A stretch of 64,000 nucleotides of DNA. It comes from Actinacidiphila acididurans (GTDB lineage: Bacteria; Actinomycetota; Actinomycetes; Streptomycetales; Streptomycetaceae). The DNA is taken from assembly GCF_016918855.1 (NCBI RefSeq), contig NZ_JADKYB010000012.1:124001-188000 (forward strand). Reading direction: 5' to 3'. Numbering within the stretch: the first letter of the stretch is position 1; every line of letters starts with the position of its first letter. Under the pieces are notes generated by a model, which worked only from the letters and a program-made list of their open reading frames with translations, was not told where the DNA came from and made no database searches. Below are positions 33,789-41,648 of the stretch, piece after piece. The position numbers were made by a program, and so were the translations under genes.

Positions 33789-35057
33789 TCACCGCGCCAG
33801 ATCGCCCAGTGCCGCGTCGATCCGTTCCAGTGCCGCGCGGATCCACGGCAGCCGCAGCGGTTCGGGGGCGTCGAGGGCGGCCTGCCGCTCGGTGCGGGTC
33901 TCGCCGTACAGCCGGCCGGTCGCGGCCCGTACCCGCAGGGCGTTCGGGTCGTCGCCGAACGCCGAGCCGGGCAGCAGGCCGATCCCGTACCGGTCGGCGA
34001 GCAGTTCGGTGAGCGCGTCGCCGTCGCGTACGCCCCACTTGTCGGCGAGGGGTTCGCGCAGCGGCTCGAAATCGGGGTAGAGGTAGCAGGTCGCGCGCAC
34101 CGGGGCGAGCAGGGCTCCGGTGTCCGTGAACCGCCGGGCGACAGCGCGGGCCACCGCCTGGTGCAGGCGGCGGCCGGCCGCGGCGTACCCGACCACCTCC
34201 GGCGGCTCGGCGAAGGCCCAGGCGGCGGCCTCCTGGACGGGCGCCGGCGTGCTGGACCAGATCTGGCTGGCGATGCCGGTCAGCCGGGTGCCGAGCTTGC
34301 GGCCCAGCGGCCCGTCGGGCAGCCGCGCCACGCCGATCCGCCAGCCGCCCAGAGCCAGGTTCTTGGACAGCCCGGTGGTGACGACCGTCCGCTCGGGGGC
34401 CTCCAGCGCGGGGGAGTGCGCCCGGTCGGCCGGATCGAAGACCAGGTCGGTGTAGATCTCGTCGGAGACGACGACCAGGTCCAGATCGCGGGCCGCCTCG
34501 GCCAGTCGGCGCACCGTACCGCGGGAGGGGATCGTGCCGGTCGGGTTGTCGGGCACGGTGACCACCACGCAGCGCGGATCGCGTCCGGCGGCCCGCGCCT
34601 TCGCCACCGCCGCACGCAGCGCGTCCGGGTCGGGCACCCCGCCCTCGCCCGGCGGGGTCGGCACCGCGAGCGGCTCCGCCCCGGTCAGCCGGGCCTGCGC
34701 GGCGTAGGAGACCCAACTGGGCGCCGGGATCACCACGTCGCCCCCGACGGCGAGCAGCAGGGCGAACAGCAGCGGTTTGCTGCCCGGGCCGCACACCACC
34801 TGGTCGGGATCGGTCGGCAGTGAGCGCCGCCCCCAGTAGCCGGCGGCGGCGGTACGCAGGCCGGCGCTTCCGGCGACCGGCCCGTACGCGTTGCGGTCCG
34901 CCGCCGCGCCCAGGCGTTCGCGCAACCCGGGCAGGACGGGCAGTCCGATCTCGCCGGAGGCCAGGGACACGACGTGCTCCCCGGCCCGCCGCCTGCGGGC
35001 CAGCGCCTCGTCGGCGGCCAGTGTCGCGGACATGGTGACCGCGGGGGGTTCGGGCAT
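33789..35057 (-). CDS. PLP-dependent class I/II aminotransferase
   Basis: The 422-residue fold-type I enzyme has VSLASGEIGLPVLPG near the start, PAPSWVSYAAQ in the small domain, PDNPTGTIPS binding the cofactor ring, SDEIYTDLVF and the Schiff-base Lys in GLSKNLALGGWRIG. It fits the aspartate-aminotransferase superfamily, not the class III (ornithine/LysJ) type normally used in LysW pathways. In this operon it may convert the carrier-bound semialdehyde to an amine or aminate a free keto acid. ATG 35057 follows GGGAG. A G/T-rich repeat lies just upstream. Confidence 0.88.
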   Translation of the reverse strand: MPEPPAVTMSATLAADEALARRRRAGEHVVSLASGEIGLPVLPGLRERLGAAADRNAYGPVAGSAGLRTAAAGYWGRRSLPTDPDQVVCGPGSKPLLFALLLAVGGDVVIPAPSWVSYAAQARLTGAEPLAVPTPPGEGGVPDPDALRAAVAKARAAGRDPRCVVVTVPDNPTGTIPSRGTVRRLAEAARDLDLVVVSDEIYTDLVFDPADRAHSPALEAPERTVVTTGLSKNLALGGWRIGVARLPDGPLGRKLGTRLTGIASQIWSSTPAPVQEAAAWAFAEPPEVVGYAAAGRRLHQAVARAVARRFTDTGALLAPVRATCYLYPDFEPLREPLADKWGVRDGDALTELLADRYGIGLLPGSAFGDDPNALRVRAATGRLYGETRTERQAALDAPEPLRLPWIRAALERIDAALGDLAR

Positions 35058-35078
35058 GGTGTCTCCCAGTGGTCGGCC

Positions 35079-35102
35079 GGTGGTGGGCCGGGTGGTGGGC
35101 CG
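35079..35102. repeat. Tandem 12-mer between ligase and aminotransferase genes
   Basis: GGTGGTGGGCCG occurs twice exactly, inside a 65-base stretch (35071-35135) of related GGTGGTC/GGTGTGCGG words. It lies in the 163-base gap between the ligase stop and the aminotransferase start. Possibly replication slippage; it interrupts an otherwise tightly packed operon. Confidence 0.7.
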
Positions 35103-35220
35103 GCGGTGTGCGGGTGGTGGTCCGGTGGTCGGCGCCCGGCCGGGGCGCGGCGCGGGTCGGCGCCGCACTCCCGGTCGGGCGGCGTCCGCGGCGAGGGGGC
35201 GGCCCCGCCGCGGAACGCCG

Positions 35221-36906
35221 TCAGCGGACGGCGTACTGCTCCCGGAGCACTGCCTTGCGGACCTTTCCGGTGGGGGTGCGCGGCAGGGCCTCGGTGACCG
35301 CCAGCCGCCCGGGCAGGAACTCCTCGGCGACTCCCTCCTCGCGCAGCCGCGCGAGGACGCCGGGGAGCGAGGGGGACGCGCCGCCGTCCGGTACGACGAC
35401 CACGCAGATCTCCTCGCCCGCGGCGCCGGGTATCGCCACCACCGCGGCCTCCGCGACGCCGGGACAGTCCGCGGCCAGCGCCTCCAGCTCGGGCACCGGC
35501 GCGACCCGGCCGCCCCGGACGATCGCGTCCGAGGCCCGGCCCAGCACCCGGATGCCGCCCCGGCCGTCCTCGCGCGCCAGGTCGCCGGTGTCGAACCAGC
35601 CGTCCGCGTCGAACTCCCCGCGGAACAGGTCCTCCCGCCGGTGGTAGCCCAGGCACAGCCCGGCACCGCGCATCCGCAGCCGGCCCACCGCCCGGACCCC
35701 GTCGGCCGTACCGCCGGCCGGGGCGCCCGCCGGGTCCAGGCCGTCCACGGGGTCGATCCGCACATCCATGGCCTCGATCGGGCGGCCGTTGCTGTGCACG
35801 GCCCAGCCGTCGGGATCCTCCGGCCTGGTCATGGTGACCGGGCCGGACTCCGACATCCCCCACAGCGAGAAGGCGCGCGCGCCGAGCACGTCGCGGACCG
35901 CGTCCGACAGCCCGCGCAGCACCGGACCGGTGCCGATCACCGCGTGCCGCAGCGTGCCGACCTCCCGCGGCCGGGACCGCTGGGCGGCCACCACCGCGGC
36001 GAGGACCGGCGGCGGCCCGTACAGCAAGGTGGCGCCGTGCCGCTCGACGAGGTCCAGCAGCCCCTCGGGGTCGGCGCGGTCCTGGACGACCACCGTGCCG
36101 CCCAGCATCACCCCGGCGAGGATCCCCTGGGCGAAGCCCGAGTAGTGGCACAGCGAGGAATACGTCGCCACGACCAGCCGGTCGTCCATGCCGAAGGCGC
36201 CGGTGTACCCGAGCAGCGCCGCGTGCAGGGAGTTCTGGGTGTGCACGACCGCCTTGGACGGACCCGTCGTACCGGAGGTGAACAGCACCACGTACGGGTC
36301 GTCGGCCCCCAGCGCGCGCCCGTCGCCGAAGGCGTCCGGGCCCTCCTCCCAGGGCGTTTCCACGAAGTGGCCGTGGAAGTCCAGGGTCCCCTCCGGCGCG
36401 GTCCCGCCGACCGCGAACACCTGCGCCAGATCGGGTAGTCCGTCCCGCAGTGCAGCGACGCGCGCGGCGATCTGGTCGCCCTGCCAGGACGTCTGCGCGA
36501 CGACGACCCGGGCCTGCGTCAGCTCCAGCCGGTGGCGCAGTTCCTCGGGCGGGCAGTCCGGGGTGATCGGGCAGATCACGGCGCCGGCCCGGGCGCAGGC
36601 GAAGATCAGCGGGACGATCTCCCACTGGTTCGCCAGCTGCACCGCCATCACGTCGCCGGCCCGCACCCCCAGCCCGGCCAGCGCGCCGGCGAACCGGTCC
36701 GCCAGCCGGTCGAGCTCCCGGTAACTGAGGGTGTCGGTACGGGACTCGGCGGCCCGGCGGGCGGCCAGGGCCAGCCGGTGCGGGCGGGCGGCCGCCCGCC
36801 GGCGCAGGTCGTCGGTGAAGGTCTCCTCGCGCCACCAGCCCAGGCGCCGGTAGACCACGGGATCGTGTCCGGCCCGGGCCGTGCGGGCCGGGGTGTCGGT
36901 GGTCAC
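35221..36906 (-). CDS. Acyl-AMP/acyl-CoA ligase (AMP-binding family)
   Basis: A 561-residue adenylate-forming enzyme. The phosphate loop is LFTSGTTGPSK, the A5 motif SLWGMSESG, the adenosine site GWFDTGDLA, and the C-terminal Lys sits in PRTPTGKVRK. The N-terminus (GWWREETFTDDLRRRA) is like cyclohexanecarboxylate- and medium-chain-acyl-CoA ligases. It activates a carboxylic acid as its CoA thioester, a suitable substrate for the two acyl-CoA-dehydrogenase-like proteins across the divergent promoter. The GTG start overlaps the preceding dehydrogenase stop (GTGA), so the two are coupled. Confidence 0.88.
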   Translation of the reverse strand: MTTDTPARTARAGHDPVVYRRLGWWREETFTDDLRRRAAARPHRLALAARRAAESRTDTLSYRELDRLADRFAGALAGLGVRAGDVMAVQLANQWEIVPLIFACARAGAVICPITPDCPPEELRHRLELTQARVVVAQTSWQGDQIAARVAALRDGLPDLAQVFAVGGTAPEGTLDFHGHFVETPWEEGPDAFGDGRALGADDPYVVLFTSGTTGPSKAVVHTQNSLHAALLGYTGAFGMDDRLVVATYSSLCHYSGFAQGILAGVMLGGTVVVQDRADPEGLLDLVERHGATLLYGPPPVLAAVVAAQRSRPREVGTLRHAVIGTGPVLRGLSDAVRDVLGARAFSLWGMSESGPVTMTRPEDPDGWAVHSNGRPIEAMDVRIDPVDGLDPAGAPAGGTADGVRAVGRLRMRGAGLCLGYHRREDLFRGEFDADGWFDTGDLAREDGRGGIRVLGRASDAIVRGGRVAPVPELEALAADCPGVAEAAVVAIPGAAGEEICVVVVPDGGASPSLPGVLARLREEGVAEEFLPGRLAVTEALPRTPTGKVRKAVLREQYAVR

Positions 36907-38021
36907 CGCTCCCGGTCCTTGCGGCGGGCCGCGAGCAGCTCGGGCAGCGGGTCGCCGGCGCTGGACGCGGCGATCTCCAGCAGGGCCAGCGTGTTGGCAC
37001 GGACCCGCTCGCCGACCCAGTCGAACACCCACTGCTTGCGGGCGTCCGCGGGCAGGTCGAAGGGCACCAGCCGGGCGATCGCCAGGCCCGCCGCGGCGGC
37101 GCCGCCGACGTTCGCCACCACGTCCGGCACGAGCACCGCGCCGGCGGCCGCGACCTTCTGCTTGGCGTCGGCGCTGGAGGTGAGGTTGCCGCCCTCGACG
37201 ACCAGCGGGGCGCGCAGCCGGTGGGCGTTCTCCGTGTTCAGCGCGTCCTTCTGGGCGGCGAGCACGAGCAGGTCGGCGTCCACGTCCAGCCAGGCGTCGC
37301 TCTCGCCGGACACGGTGACGCCGCTCGGCAGCCGGCCGCGGTCGATGCGGCCGAACTCGTCGGTGACGGCGATCAGATCGCGTACCGGCAGCTCGTCCGC
37401 GCTGATCGTGCCGTCGATGTCGGCGACCGCGACCACGGTGTGGCCCCGGTCCTCCAGGAAGGTGGCGACCGCCCGGCCGACCGCGCCGAAGCCCTGCACG
37501 ACGACCCGGGCGGAGCCCTGCCGGCCGCGGGCCTCCAGGGCGGCCACGGCGGACACGCCCACCCCGTGGCCGGTGCAGTCGATGAGCGGCTCGTAGTAGG
37601 TCCGCCAGTCGATGGGCATGGGCACCGCGTGGGCCCGGCGGCGCGGGTCGTAGCCGGCCTCGGCGAAGAACAGCGCCCGGTCGGCCGGGGTGACGCCGAG
37701 GTCGATGCCCAGGTGCAGGCCGCCGTGCAGCAGCGGCTTGACGGTACGGCCGAAGGTACGGAACGTCTCCTCGCGGTTCGTCCCGTCCGAGACGATGCCG
37801 GCCTTGGCGCCGCCGATCGGCAGACCGACCAGGGTGAGCTTCTCGGTCATGCCGCGGGCCAGCCCGCGCACCTCGTCCTCGGTGACCGACGTGGTCATGC
37901 GGGTGCCGCCCATCGCCAGGCCGTCGACAAGGGTGTCGGCGACGACCCAGCCCTTGACGGTCCCTCCACTGCCGTTCAGGTGGACGACGAACGCCGGCTC
38001 CTGCTGGTCCTGAGAAGTCAT
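36903..38021 (-). CDS. Glu/Leu/Phe/Val dehydrogenase family enzyme
   Basis: A 372-residue NAD(P)-dependent amino acid dehydrogenase, closest in length to leucine/phenylalanine dehydrogenases. TEKLTLVGLPIGGAKAGI has the catalytic Lys, GVTPADRALF lies near the catalytic Asp segment, and VVQGFGAVGRAV binds the dinucleotide. It reductively aminates a keto acid or oxidises an amino acid. In the operon it might provide the amino acid loaded on the carrier, or aminate a semialdehyde. Gene 49 bases after the amidotransferase-like gene and overlapping the ligase gene. Confidence 0.88.
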   Translation of the reverse strand: MTSQDQQEPAFVVHLNGSGGTVKGWVVADTLVDGLAMGGTRMTTSVTEDEVRGLARGMTEKLTLVGLPIGGAKAGIVSDGTNREETFRTFGRTVKPLLHGGLHLGIDLGVTPADRALFFAEAGYDPRRRAHAVPMPIDWRTYYEPLIDCTGHGVGVSAVAALEARGRQGSARVVVQGFGAVGRAVATFLEDRGHTVVAVADIDGTISADELPVRDLIAVTDEFGRIDRGRLPSGVTVSGESDAWLDVDADLLVLAAQKDALNTENAHRLRAPLVVEGGNLTSSADAKQKVAAAGAVLVPDVVANVGGAAAAGLAIARLVPFDLPADARKQWVFDWVGERVRANTLALLEIAASSAGDPLPELLAARRKDRER

Positions 38022-38069
38022 GCCATCTCCTCCAATACGGTCAATACGGTCTGAGGGTCCTTGAGCGGT

Positions 38070-38633
38070 TCAGGAGTACATCTGCGCGAAACCCCGCAGG
38101 ATCTCCCGGCCGTCGTTGCGGAACTCCAGGTGGGCCTGCGAGCCGAGGACGCGCCCGTCGTCGGAGCGCAGGAACTCCACCGGGGCGTGCGCCGACTGCC
38201 CGATCGTCCGGAACCCGGGCGGGGCCTGGCGCAGGTAGAGGGTGTGGCGGTGGAAGACCGTCACGGTGGGCTTGACGAAGGCGAACAGCGGCTCCTGCTT
38301 GTCCACCTGCACCTCGTAGCCGCCGACCCGCTGCGGCCCCTCGGCCAGGTGGCCGCCCGCCGCGGCGGCGATGATCTGCAGGCCGCCGCAGATGCCGAGC
38401 ACCGGCACGTCGCTGCCCATCACCAGGCCGACCAGGCGCTTGTAGTAGTCCTGGTCGTAGGCACGCACCTTGGTGCCGCTCAGCACCATCGCCTGGTACG
38501 TGCCGTCCAGCCGGTCGGGCAGGGACGCCACGTGGACGGCGTCGCTGAGCGAGCCCACTTCCTCCAGCCGGGTCTGCAGCTGCCGCAGCGACAGCGTTCC
38601 GTTGTTCACCACGAGTACGCGCGGTGGCGTCAC
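38070..38633 (-). CDS. Class I glutamine amidotransferase-like protein
   Basis: A stand-alone 187-residue GATase1 domain, related to TrpG/GuaA-type and gamma-glutamyl hydrolase folds. The triad is intact: nucleophile Cys82 in LGICGGLQ, His168 and Glu170 in GSQAHLEF. There is no synthetase partner domain, so it could hydrolyse a gamma-glutamyl amide directly. In a carrier-protein operon lacking LysK that suggests either releasing the product from the carrier's C-terminus or deamidating the carrier's terminal Gln; both are hypotheses. GTG start 38633, 10 bases after the lysZ-like stop, with GAGGAG correctly spaced. Confidence 0.82.
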   Translation of the reverse strand: MTPPRVLVVNNGTLSLRQLQTRLEEVGSLSDAVHVASLPDRLDGTYQAMVLSGTKVRAYDQDYYKRLVGLVMGSDVPVLGICGGLQIIAAAAGGHLAEGPQRVGGYEVQVDKQEPLFAFVKPTVTVFHRHTLYLRQAPPGFRTIGQSAHAPVEFLRSDDGRVLGSQAHLEFRNDGREILRGFAQMYS

Positions 38634-38643
38634 GTCCTGCTCC

Positions 38644-39486
38644 TCACGATCGTGTGACGACGGTGCCCGTACGGCCGGCCAGCAGGTCGGTGACGGGCGC
38701 ACTGCCGATGAACACCCGCTGCACGCCGTGCTCCAGCGCCTCGCCGGCGGCCCGCAGCTTCTTGCGCATGCCGCCGGTCGCCCCGCGGTCGCGGAACGCG
38801 GCCGCGTCCGCCGCACCGATCCGGCGTACGGGCTCGCCGTCGATCAGCAGGTGCGCGACGTCGGTGACGAGCACCAGGTCCTCGGCGCCGGTCGCACCGG
38901 CCAGGGCGGCCGCGGCGCGGTCGGCGTCGGAGTTGACCTCCCGGCCGTCGGCGTCGCGGGCCAGCGGGGTGACCAGGCGGGCCGAGCCGGAGACCAGGTC
39001 GCCCAGCGGCCCGGGGTCCACCCCGGTCACCGGGCCGACCAGGTTGTCCAGTTCGACCAGTTGCCGGTTGTGCCACCACCAGCGCTCGGCCGGACCCGCG
39101 GCGAGGATCCCGTCGCTGCCGAGCAGCCGCTCGACGGCGACACCGCGGCCGCTGAGCCGGTCGGTCACCTGCGCGCCGAGGCGGGCGCTGACCGTCTTGA
39201 TGTCCTCGATCACCTCGGGCGTGGTCCAGCGGCTCTGGTTCCCGTACCGGTCGCGGAGCACCGCGGACGGATCGGAGTAGCGGGGGCTGAGCTGCTTCAG
39301 CGGCTTGGACCAGCCGTGCACCAGTACCAGGGGCCGGCGCCGGCCGACCTCGGCGAGGTCGTCCCACCAGGCGCCGTCGAGATCGTCCAGGGTGCTGCCG
39401 CCGAGCTTGACCACGACCGGAACGGCCGCGGCCGTGTCGGCGGCCCCCGCCTCCTGTGGCGCCGCCTGGGAGTGCGTCGTGCTCAC
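38644..39486 (-). CDS. lysZ: LysZ-like AmCP-substrate kinase (ArgB family)
   Basis: A 280-residue amino acid kinase. VVKLGGS binds ATP phosphate, EVNSDADRAAAALAG lies in the nucleotide domain and TGGMRKKLRAA is the C-terminal Lys motif. LysZ phosphorylates the distal carboxylate of the amino acid held on LysW. An oddity is VHGWSKPL where the family has a Gly-rich VHGG loop, so the pocket near the substrate is altered. About 20 extra low-complexity residues lead the protein. The GTG start overlaps the lysY-like stop. Confidence 0.88.
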   Translation of the reverse strand: MSTTHSQAAPQEAGAADTAAAVPVVVKLGGSTLDDLDGAWWDDLAEVGRRRPLVLVHGWSKPLKQLSPRYSDPSAVLRDRYGNQSRWTTPEVIEDIKTVSARLGAQVTDRLSGRGVAVERLLGSDGILAAGPAERWWWHNRQLVELDNLVGPVTGVDPGPLGDLVSGSARLVTPLARDADGREVNSDADRAAAALAGATGAEDLVLVTDVAHLLIDGEPVRRIGAADAAAFRDRGATGGMRKKLRAAGEALEHGVQRVFIGSAPVTDLLAGRTGTVVTRS

Positions 39487-40538
39487 GCCGGCACCACGGG
39501 CTGCATGGCCAGTCCCGTCTCCTCGTCCAGCCCGAACCGCAGGTTGGCCGCCTGCACGGCCTGTCCCGCCGCGCCCTTGACGAGGTTGTCCAGCGCCGCC
39601 AGCACCACGATGCGGCCGCCCTCCTCGTCCGGCAGGGCGATCACGTCGCAGTAGTTGGAGCCGAGCACCGCCTGGGGGTCCGGCACCGGGATGAGGGTCT
39701 CGGTGTGCCGCCGCACCCGCACGAACGGGCTCTTCTTGTAGAAGCGCAGGTACGCGCGCCGCAGATCGGCCGTGTCGACCGGCTCGTCGATGAGCACGTA
39801 CGCGCTCACCATCAGCCCGCGCACCTGGGAGACCCCGTACGCGGACATGCTCAGCGAACCGACCGAGCCCGGCTTGCTGCGCTCCAGGAAGTCCCGTACC
39901 TCGGCGGCGTGCCGGTGACCCGTGGGGGCGTACGGGGCGATCGCGCCGCTGCGGTACGGGTGCAGGTCCGCGGTGCGCAACTGGAGCCCGCCGCCGCTGG
40001 AGCCGCTCTTGCCGTCGACCACCACGGTGGGCAGATCCATCCCCAGCCCGAGGGTCAGGGGTGCCAGGCCCAGGGTGAGGGCGGTGGCGTAGCAGCCGGG
40101 GAGCGAGATCAGCGGCGCGTCCTTGTACTGGTCGCCGACCAGCTCCGGAACCCCGTAGACGAACCGCTCGGCCAGTTCGGGGTTCCGGGCCGCCTTGGGG
40201 TACCAGCGGTCGTGGAGTTCCGGGGTGCGGATCCGGAACGCGCCGCTGAGGTCGATGATCGACGGCACCCGGTCCGCGAGCTGTTCGGCGACGGCCACGG
40301 AAACGGGCGGCGGTGTGGCCAGGAACAGGACGTCCAGGCCCTGCGTGGTCTCCGGGGTCACCGGCTGCACGGTCAGGTGCGGGTAGAGCCGCAGTCCCGG
40401 GTGGAGTTCGGAGGGACGGGCCCCGACGGAGGAGGAACCGCCGAGGAAGGCCAGTTCCAGCTCGGGGTGCTGGCTGATCAGCCGGATGAGGTCGCCGCCG
40501 GCCAGCCCGGAGGCGCCGACGATGCCCGCGCGGATCAT
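39483..40538 (-). CDS. lysY: LysY-like AmCP-acylphosphate reductase (ArgC family)
   Basis: A 351-residue NADPH-dependent semialdehyde dehydrogenase. GIVGASGLAGGDLIRL binds the dinucleotide, the nucleophile Cys is in SLPGCYATA, and PTGHRHAAEV has the catalytic His. It reduces the acyl phosphate made by the LysZ-like kinase to an aldehyde while the amino acid stays on the carrier. The ATG at 40538 overlaps the lysX-like stop (ATGA); longer frames upstream are shadow sequence within lysX. Confidence 0.92.
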   Translation of the reverse strand: MIRAGIVGASGLAGGDLIRLISQHPELELAFLGGSSSVGARPSELHPGLRLYPHLTVQPVTPETTQGLDVLFLATPPPVSVAVAEQLADRVPSIIDLSGAFRIRTPELHDRWYPKAARNPELAERFVYGVPELVGDQYKDAPLISLPGCYATALTLGLAPLTLGLGMDLPTVVVDGKSGSSGGGLQLRTADLHPYRSGAIAPYAPTGHRHAAEVRDFLERSKPGSVGSLSMSAYGVSQVRGLMVSAYVLIDEPVDTADLRRAYLRFYKKSPFVRVRRHTETLIPVPDPQAVLGSNYCDVIALPDEEGGRIVVLAALDNLVKGAAGQAVQAANLRFGLDEETGLAMQPVVPA

Positions 40539-41395
40539 CCGCGCCTCCCGCTGAGCTGTGCCGTCAGGTGGCGGCAGACGGCGGCCGGCACGTCGGCGCC
40601 GGTCGCGGTGGCCACGCCCCGGAAACCGGGCGCGTGGTTGACCTCGTTGACCAGATAGCCGTCGGGACCGGGGAACAGGTCGACGCCGTAGATGCCCTCG
40701 CCGAGGACGTCGACGACCGCCTGGACGGTCTTCTGCACCCCGGGGTCCTGGTGCACGGCGCGGGTGGAGTTGCCCAGCGCGGCGTTGTTGCGCCAATCGG
40801 TGCCGCCGCTGCTGAACTGCGCGGCGCCGACCAGGTCCCGGCCGACGACCATGCAGCGTACGGAGACGCCGCCCAGGTAGGGTTCCAGCAGGCAGGCCTG
40901 CTCGAAGGCGTGGCCGAGGTCCTCGACGTAGTCGTAGACCGACGAGGCGGTGTCGGCGTCGCGGAGCAGGGTGACCCGCTTGCCCATGCCGCCGAAGACC
41001 GGCTTGAACACGGTGGGGGTGCCCAGTTCGGCGACCGCACGCTCGAAGTCCTTACGGGACAGCACGAGGCGGAAGTCCGGCACCGGCACGCCGGCCGCAC
41101 GCAGCAGGCTGCGCAGCGCGGCCTTGTTCTCGCAGGCGTGGATGGCCGGCGCGGAGTTCACGGTGAGCAGCCCGCCGGCCTCGGCGAGGCCGGCGATCAG
41201 CCCGCCGCGGGTATAGCTGCGGCTGCGCACCAGCACCGCGTCGTAGCCGTCCAGCGACGGCGCCTCGGGTGCGCCGAGCGTCAGCGACTCGTCGTTGACC
41301 CATTCCATCCGCAGACCGTGCTCGGGAGCGGCCTCGATCAGCCGGCGTTCCTCCCAGGCGATCCGGTCCGCGACCACGGCGATACGGGCGGCCAT
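40535..41395 (-). CDS. lysX: LysX-like AmCP ligase (RimK-type ATP-grasp)
   Basis: A 286-residue ATP-grasp enzyme. In lysine and arginine LysW pathways LysX/ArgX joins the amino group of aminoadipate or glutamate to the gamma-carboxylate of the carrier's C-terminal Glu. Here VFKPVFGGMGKRV is the ATP-grasp loop and VNEVNHAPGFRG holds the Mg2+-binding Glu and Asn; the loop differs from the GSWGR form I recall in LysX. TGADVP near the end is family-typical. Its start lies one base after the lysW-like stop. The target carrier ends in Gln, which raises the question of the real acceptor group. Confidence 0.9.
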   Translation of the reverse strand: MAARIAVVADRIAWEERRLIEAAPEHGLRMEWVNDESLTLGAPEAPSLDGYDAVLVRSRSYTRGGLIAGLAEAGGLLTVNSAPAIHACENKAALRSLLRAAGVPVPDFRLVLSRKDFERAVAELGTPTVFKPVFGGMGKRVTLLRDADTASSVYDYVEDLGHAFEQACLLEPYLGGVSVRCMVVGRDLVGAAQFSSGGTDWRNNAALGNSTRAVHQDPGVQKTVQAVVDVLGEGIYGVDLFPGPDGYLVNEVNHAPGFRGVATATGADVPAAVCRHLTAQLSGRRG

Positions 41396-41396
41396 G

Positions 41397-41582
41397 TCAC
41401 TGGCCCCAGTCGCGCAGTTGCACCTCGACCATCTGCAGCGTCAGCTTGCCGTCCTGGACGGCCTCCACGCGGAGGGTGAGCATGCATTCCGGGCAGGACA
41501 GGGTCTCCCCCTCGACGAGCGGGGGCACGGTCAGGTCGGTCTCGCACTCCGGGCAGACGCCGGTGACAGCGGCGGTGGACAT
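41397..41582 (-). CDS. lysW: LysW-like amino-group carrier protein with C-terminal Gln
   Basis: A 61-residue acidic carrier. Zinc is bound by two CPEC knuckles (Cys10/Cys13 and Cys30/Cys33) and the second half is Leu/Val/Glu-rich. LysW-type carriers protect an amino group by amide linkage to the gamma-carboxylate of a terminal Glu in an EDWGE tail. Here the tail is RDWGQ: codon CAG directly precedes the stop. So the tail is conserved in DWG but lacks the expected acceptor carboxylate. GGAGA precedes the ATG. It lies between the DRE-TIM synthase gene (66-base gap) and lysX. Confidence 0.93.
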   Translation of the reverse strand: MSTAAVTGVCPECETDLTVPPLVEGETLSCPECMLTLRVEAVQDGKLTLQMVEVQLRDWGQ

Positions 41583-41648
41583 GGGTCTCCGTTCGTATGC
41601 GTAAAGAGCTGAATGGGGGAATCGGCGTACGGGAAGGGGCCGGGCCGG

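Noticed and set aside
33789..35057. LysJ-type class III aminotransferase
   Set aside because: The Schiff-base motif SLSKN...GGWRIG and the PDNPTG segment are class I/II; class III signature is absent.
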